A stretch of DNA of 64,000 nt from positions 96,863,307 to 96,927,306 of the forward strand of contig OZ010800.1 in NCBI GenBank assembly GCA_963932465.1, written 5' to 3'. Position numbers and translations under genes: made by a program. The stretch's first letter is position 1; every line of letters starts with the position of its first letter. A model generated the notes under the pieces. It had not been told where the DNA came from. It searched no databases and saw nothing but the letters and a program-made list of their open reading frames with translations. The DNA is from Maratus speciosus. Lineage: Eukaryota > Arthropoda > Arachnida > Araneae > Salticidae. This document shows positions 60,216 through 64,000 of the stretch, piece after piece.

Positions 60216-60308
60216 GTACTTCCAGCTACCCTAAGAATTATAGACTGCCCGATCTCAAGCGAAGTGACGCATTTGAATGAATAGAATGGCAATTAATGAA
60301 AATATTCT

Positions 60309-60340
60309 CTGACGATGGTTTCGGATTTGCAGACCGAAAA
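60309..60340 (+). ncRNA. Hammerhead-like hairpin, outer right
   Basis: Plus strand CTGACGA (60309-60315), an extra T, stem GGTTT/AGACC (60317-60321 with 60331-60335), then GAAAA. The core strands are intact. The stem III closing and cleavage base are less clear than in the copy at 21927. Confidence 0.5.
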
Positions 60341-60440
60341 TTCAGGGAAATGTAAATAGAATGTATATCTTTAATCTTGTAACATCTGAACTTTTATTAT
60401 TTGCGACCTTTTAAGTAAACCATGAACTTTTAAAATTCCA

Positions 60441-60948
60441 TATTATGTCTTCCGATACAAGAGATTAACTATTCATTAGAAATCGTTATTTACAAATTAG
60501 TTAGTTTAGTTATTTATTTTCAGCAAATGTATATTTGAGGTTAAGTAAGGAATAAGTCTCGTATTTTATAACAGCAAAAATTGTTATATCAGTAACTGTT
60601 AAATATGAAGTTGAATTAACTGAATTAGTTGCTCATTCTATTTCGACGAATACACAGTACTTTCAAAAACTTCCATGACTCTCGCTCGTAAAAAACACAG
60701 ATGGTGGTGTGATTGCTGAATAATGCTGGATAATATGTTAAAAGTCAAGATGAAATTTGTAAACAACATCAAGGATCATCCAGAATTACAACCCTTGAAA
60801 AAAGCGGTTAAGCGGGTTTAATATAGCTTATTTTCAAGCGAAAATGGGTTAAATCTAACCTGGACAAACCTATGACGTATGTCCAGCAAACCAGTGCTTT
60901 CAAATAAAACAGAATAGTCATGACGTGCTTTCAAACTTAGAGGAAGTA
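60441..60948. other. AT-rich intergenic DNA, nothing recognised
   Basis: No feature is recognisable before the pogo-like element. Confidence 0.4.
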
Positions 60949-62617
60949 GGGGAGACCGGGGCACATTTTCCATAGGGGCAAGTTTTCCAACTTGCTTTAG
61001 TTTTTAAATGAGCCACTAGATGACGCTAGCGAGTGAACTGGCTGAAGTGACAACATCTTGCACAACATGTACAAAAGTTATAGCTCAATAGCTGCTGTCA
61101 CTTCGTCTGCAGAGCTGTTTTTTTTTTTCATTTTTTCAACGGTGAGTAAAATTTTAGGTCTTTATTAAAACGTAAAAAAAAGTACTAGCGTTAATCTTAC
61201 TGTTTTGACATTGCATACACTAAAAAAGGGTTTCTTTCTTCAGGTAACTATGCGTTTGTTTTGCAAATAACTTACACCAGTATTCGTCCAGGTAGTGTAA
61301 ACGTTCAAATATGGCGACGGGCAGGTTTTCTAACAACGTACGGGGCATGTTTTCCAACATGTTTCTCGTTTGAAAACCTCCCCCTCCTAAATCAGCAAGT
61401 CTTATTGTTGTAAAATCGGCCAAATAACCATATATACTACGAACCCGTTTGATCATTTAGTCATTTAAGTAAAACTATCAATATAAAAAACAAGGTAATT
61501 TCAAAAATATAATAAAATGTTAATTTTTTTCTGAAATGGGTTCATTTAATGAATCCATTTTATGTTAATTATGCCTGTATAGTCATAAGCTAGAACACTG
61601 AGATCGCAGTGAGTACGAACCCCTCAAAAAGCAAATTAACCGTACTTAGAGCCGCTCCACTGGCGTTAATCCACAGTTAATATTATGGCGGGTTTTAAAC
61701 GTTAGAGAATTTTCATACTGAATCCTGAAATATTTACAAATTTTGCTTTTACGACATCACACTTTTCTGACAGGCCAGCTCCTGCCGCACTAAATCTTGA
61801 AAGCACCAACAATCCTGAAAAGATTTCAAACTTTCCTCAATAATCACCCCCACCCCCCGCAAAAACAAAACAACACCGAAAGCATCTAATCATTCTACAC
61901 CGACGCAGGCTAGCATTTCCAAAGAAGCTGTTCCTTACTAAGTTCTACTCAAAATTTCCCAATGGCTTATGAAAAAACGTTCCTTCTACATCCAAACAAG
62001 CTTTGCCTACACCAGAAGAAGTTAGGACTTTTGCGAAGGCTGCACTAAGGAGACAAACACGGCGTGGAAAGAAAATAGGAAGTATTGTACTGACTGATTC
62101 TCCTGTTAAAAATCAACTGAAAAGGGAAAAATGATTCATCTAAAAAAAAGGAAACTACAAAAGGAATCAGATAAAAGGGGCAAGAAAAAAAATCCAATCC
62201 CGGGCAGGGTGCTGTTTGGACTTTCGTCTTTAAATGTAAAATGGATTAAAACTGATTTTTATGTTACTGTTATATTACTGAGCATTTATTTCACAATAAA
62301 AAAAAACTTATTAATTAACAAGCAAGATTTATTACCTATGTTTTACTATTTAAAGTATAGTTGGAAAACTTGCCCCTGACTATTTTTCGTAGGCTGGAAA
62401 ACTTGCCCCGCATACGGGGCACATTTTCCAACGTAACATGATTAGACTTAACTATTTTTTGTGAAAAAGTATATTTTGATTTTTGAAAAATAATTGTGCC
62501 AGTTTGTATAGGAAGGTCTAGGGAATACAACGGTATCCTGTATATATCGAAATAGTTAAAAATAAAAAATACAAAAATAAAAATCTAAAAAGTTGGAAAA
62601 CTTGCCCGGGTCTCTCC
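60949..62617 (+). mobile_element. pogo-like DNA transposon remnant, internally deleted
   Basis: The left end GGGGAGACCGGGGCACATTT and the right, in reverse complement, GGAGAGACCCGGGCAAGTTT are preceded by TA (60947-60948) and CA (right flank TG, 62618-62619, mutated). The phrase ggggcaagttttccaac and shortened forms recur subterminally near 60975, 61340, 62360, 62390, 62415 and 62590 in both orientations. Only the C-terminal part of a pogo-type transposase survives; the DDE catalytic region has been lost. Size 1.67 kb. Confidence 0.7.
61795..62133 (+). pseudogene. pogo-like transposase, C-terminal remnant
   Basis: A plus-strand frame reads LPTPEEVRTFAKAALRR (about 62004-62054), then RRGKKIGSIVLTDSPVKN and a stop at 62131-62133. 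This is the tail typical of pogo/Tigger transposases after the DDE domain (proline-linked RRGRKKG... ILTSTPVKN-like). Upstream, ESTNNPEKISNFPQ near 61800 resembles the IxPExIxPFPK block that follows the catalytic domain, here ended by a stop. No catalytic motifs precede it. Confidence 0.7.
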
Positions 62618-62799
62618 TGGCGGGATGACCTATCAACGATCTCATCCACGTGCATCAAGTGGTTGCATTTATTTATGTGAACTTCCGGCTTGGTAGCGTT
62701 CATTTTCGTAAAGCTGTGTGCTTTATAGTTATCTAAAAAGAAGAAAGAACGAACGAACATACAAATTTGTTTTAAATTGGGAAAAGCAGTCACATAAAC

Positions 62800-63450
62800 G
62801 TACGAAATGATTAAATTTGCGTATGGTGACGATGCTATGAGTCATTCGCAAGTATTTGACTGGTTTTCGATGTTTCAAATTGGAAAAGAGTTGACCGAAG
62901 ACGATAAAAGATCAGGTCGAATATGTTACAGTCGAAATGAGTAAAGTGTTCAGCATGTGCTATTCTTGATTACATGAGACCGCCGACTGTGATTGGTTCA
63001 TTCCACAAAGATGTGTTGCATCGGCTTTTGAAACGAATGCGCTGTGTGACGCCCGATTTTCTGACAGAGGAAATTGGTGCCTCTTGCACGACAACGCACC
63101 GGCTCAAAAAGTTCATCCTTGTGCAGCAGCTTTTAGCGATAAGACAGATTCTGTGCATCAACCACCCATCGTAGTCACCAGATCTGTCCACCCCAGACTA
63201 CTTTTTATTTTTGAATTTGAAATTGAAGATGAAGGGGTCTATAAGTGTCTATAGATGACTCTGAAGCGGCTGTGACAACAGAATTCAATAGTGTTGGATT
63301 TGAGGCATTGCAGAAGGAGTTTTTTGATCTGTAAACTCGTTTAATCGTTGTATGGAATTGGGAGTAGACTTCGTAGAAACTTAATATCTAATGTAAGTAT
63401 AATATCTGTGTTATATGGTCTGTGTGCGATCATTTCTGGAAGTTTCTGAA
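62800..63450 (+). pseudogene. mariner-family (DD34D) transposase pseudogene
   Basis: The N-terminal helix-turn-helix block FAYGDDAMSHSQVFDWF, then ELTEDDKRSGR, at 62817-62920 is typical of mariner transposases. A large deletion removes the first catalytic region. LLHDNAPAQK at 63081-63110 holds the second Asp and SPDLSTPDYFLF at 63175-63210 the third. Their distance (106 nt between the Asp codons) is one base more than the 105 expected for 34 residues between, so a single-base insertion separates them. Fragments continue to about 63440. Terminal repeats could not be located. Confidence 0.82.
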
Positions 63451-63459
63451 TGCACAGTG

Positions 63460-64000
63460 TATAATAACAACACTGTAATAGATATAAATTAATTGATACA
63501 ATAATTGGATGAACTTGCTAATAACTCTCTTAATTTAAACTTTTATTAACTTACATTGTAAGTGTTAGAAATAAGGGCTATCCTTAATTTGTACAGTTTT
63601 TTTAAAACATAAATTGTAATTATTTCTGTAAGATAATTTGTGGTTAATTATGGTTTAATTCTGAATATATGAAAAAAAGCATAATTACGAAACAGATATG
63701 AAAAGCAAATTCCTGAATGAAAATAAAAATAAAATTTTAATACCTTTTATTTTTCTTTCTCAAGTTCAGTGTTGCTGCATCGGGTAGAGTTTTTATTTAG
63801 AAATATTGAATTCACACCAGAAAGTTGGGAATAGCAGTTTTCTTTTATTTTATTTATGGGATATCTATCATCTTATAAAGCGAAAATAACTATTTAAACT
63901 TATTAGGGAACAGATGTTATATATTCCTGCGGACGCCATCTTGGATATTTTCTTGGCTTGAAAACCCCTATTGCGCCAAGTAGTAAATGTCGCGAAGCAG
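63460..64000. other. AT-rich intergenic DNA, nothing recognised
   Basis: No coding or repeat feature is recognisable up to the window edge. Confidence 0.4.

Larger units (their letters stand above)
58745..60440. mobile_element. Inverted Penelope-related cluster with four hammerhead-like hairpins
   Basis: Outer arms of about 200 bp are inverted relative to each other. The left arm (tttcggtctgccatctcgca, 58857) matches the reverse complement of the right arm (gatttgcagaccgaaaattc, 60324), and the similarity continues outward to gtttacttgaaaggtgacaa/ttgcgaccttttaagtaaac and inward past gcacagtctata/tatagactgcccg. A second, smaller facing pair lies inside (59383 plus, 59509 minus). Inverted and partial copies of pseudo-terminal repeats with such hairpins are known for Penelope-like elements. 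No reverse transcriptase is recognisable between them, so the origin is inferred. Confidence 0.6.

Overview
The window is strongly AT-rich eukaryotic DNA, most likely from an invertebrate (arthropod-like) nuclear genome. The evidence is the tRNA-derived SINEs, Tc1/mariner, pogo, piggyBac-like and hAT-like elements, a Helitron, Penelope-like retroelements and many short non-autonomous inverted-repeat elements (MITEs). I see no bacterial operons, no rRNA and no convincing tRNA gene. No host gene can be called with confidence; one possible 3'-terminal exon lies near 16.0 kb. Nearly everything recognisable is mobile DNA, and all of it is broken.

Layout. 0.2-1.8 kb: a Tc1/Tc3-like element inserted into one copy of a tandem duplication. 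3.3-5.6 kb: two tRNA-derived SINEs (one with an intact 13-bp target duplication) beside a second Tc1-like element. 6.3-18.7 kb: MITEs with TA or TTAA target sites, an old 2.6-kb interspersed repeat carrying a nested MITE, and a ~182-bp tandem repeat interrupted by a MITE. 20-24.4 kb: dispersed repeats, a TA-flanked MITE with an internal minisatellite, a Penelope-like element (reverse transcriptase plus GIY-YIG endonuclease, minus strand) with a hammerhead-ribozyme-like hairpin downstream of its coding region, and a piggyBac-like MITE. 26.5-30.2 kb: a diverged tandem array of a ~290-330 bp unit, then a TTAA-flanked element. 32.1-36.5 kb: a 1.7-kb TTAA-flanked element with a second pair of inverted termini inside it, and the best preserved Tc1 element (DD34E, one frameshift and one stop). 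40.8-43.3 kb: piggyBac-like and hAT-like MITEs and a foldback cluster. 44.9-49.4 kb: a decayed Helitron (HUH Rep plus Pif1-type helicase, minus strand). 52-54.5 kb: two more TTAA-flanked elements and local duplications. 55.9-60.4 kb: dispersed repeats and a nested inverted cluster with four hammerhead-like hairpins. 60.9-63.5 kb: a pogo-like remnant and a mariner (DD34D) remnant.

The parts form no pathway. Their relations are nesting, target-site choice (TA for Tc1/mariner/pogo, TTAA for piggyBac-like, 8 bp for hAT) and likely borrowing of transposase by the MITEs. The most interesting signal is the recurring hammerhead-like hairpin in the Penelope-related DNA at 21.9 kb and 58.8-60.4 kb.
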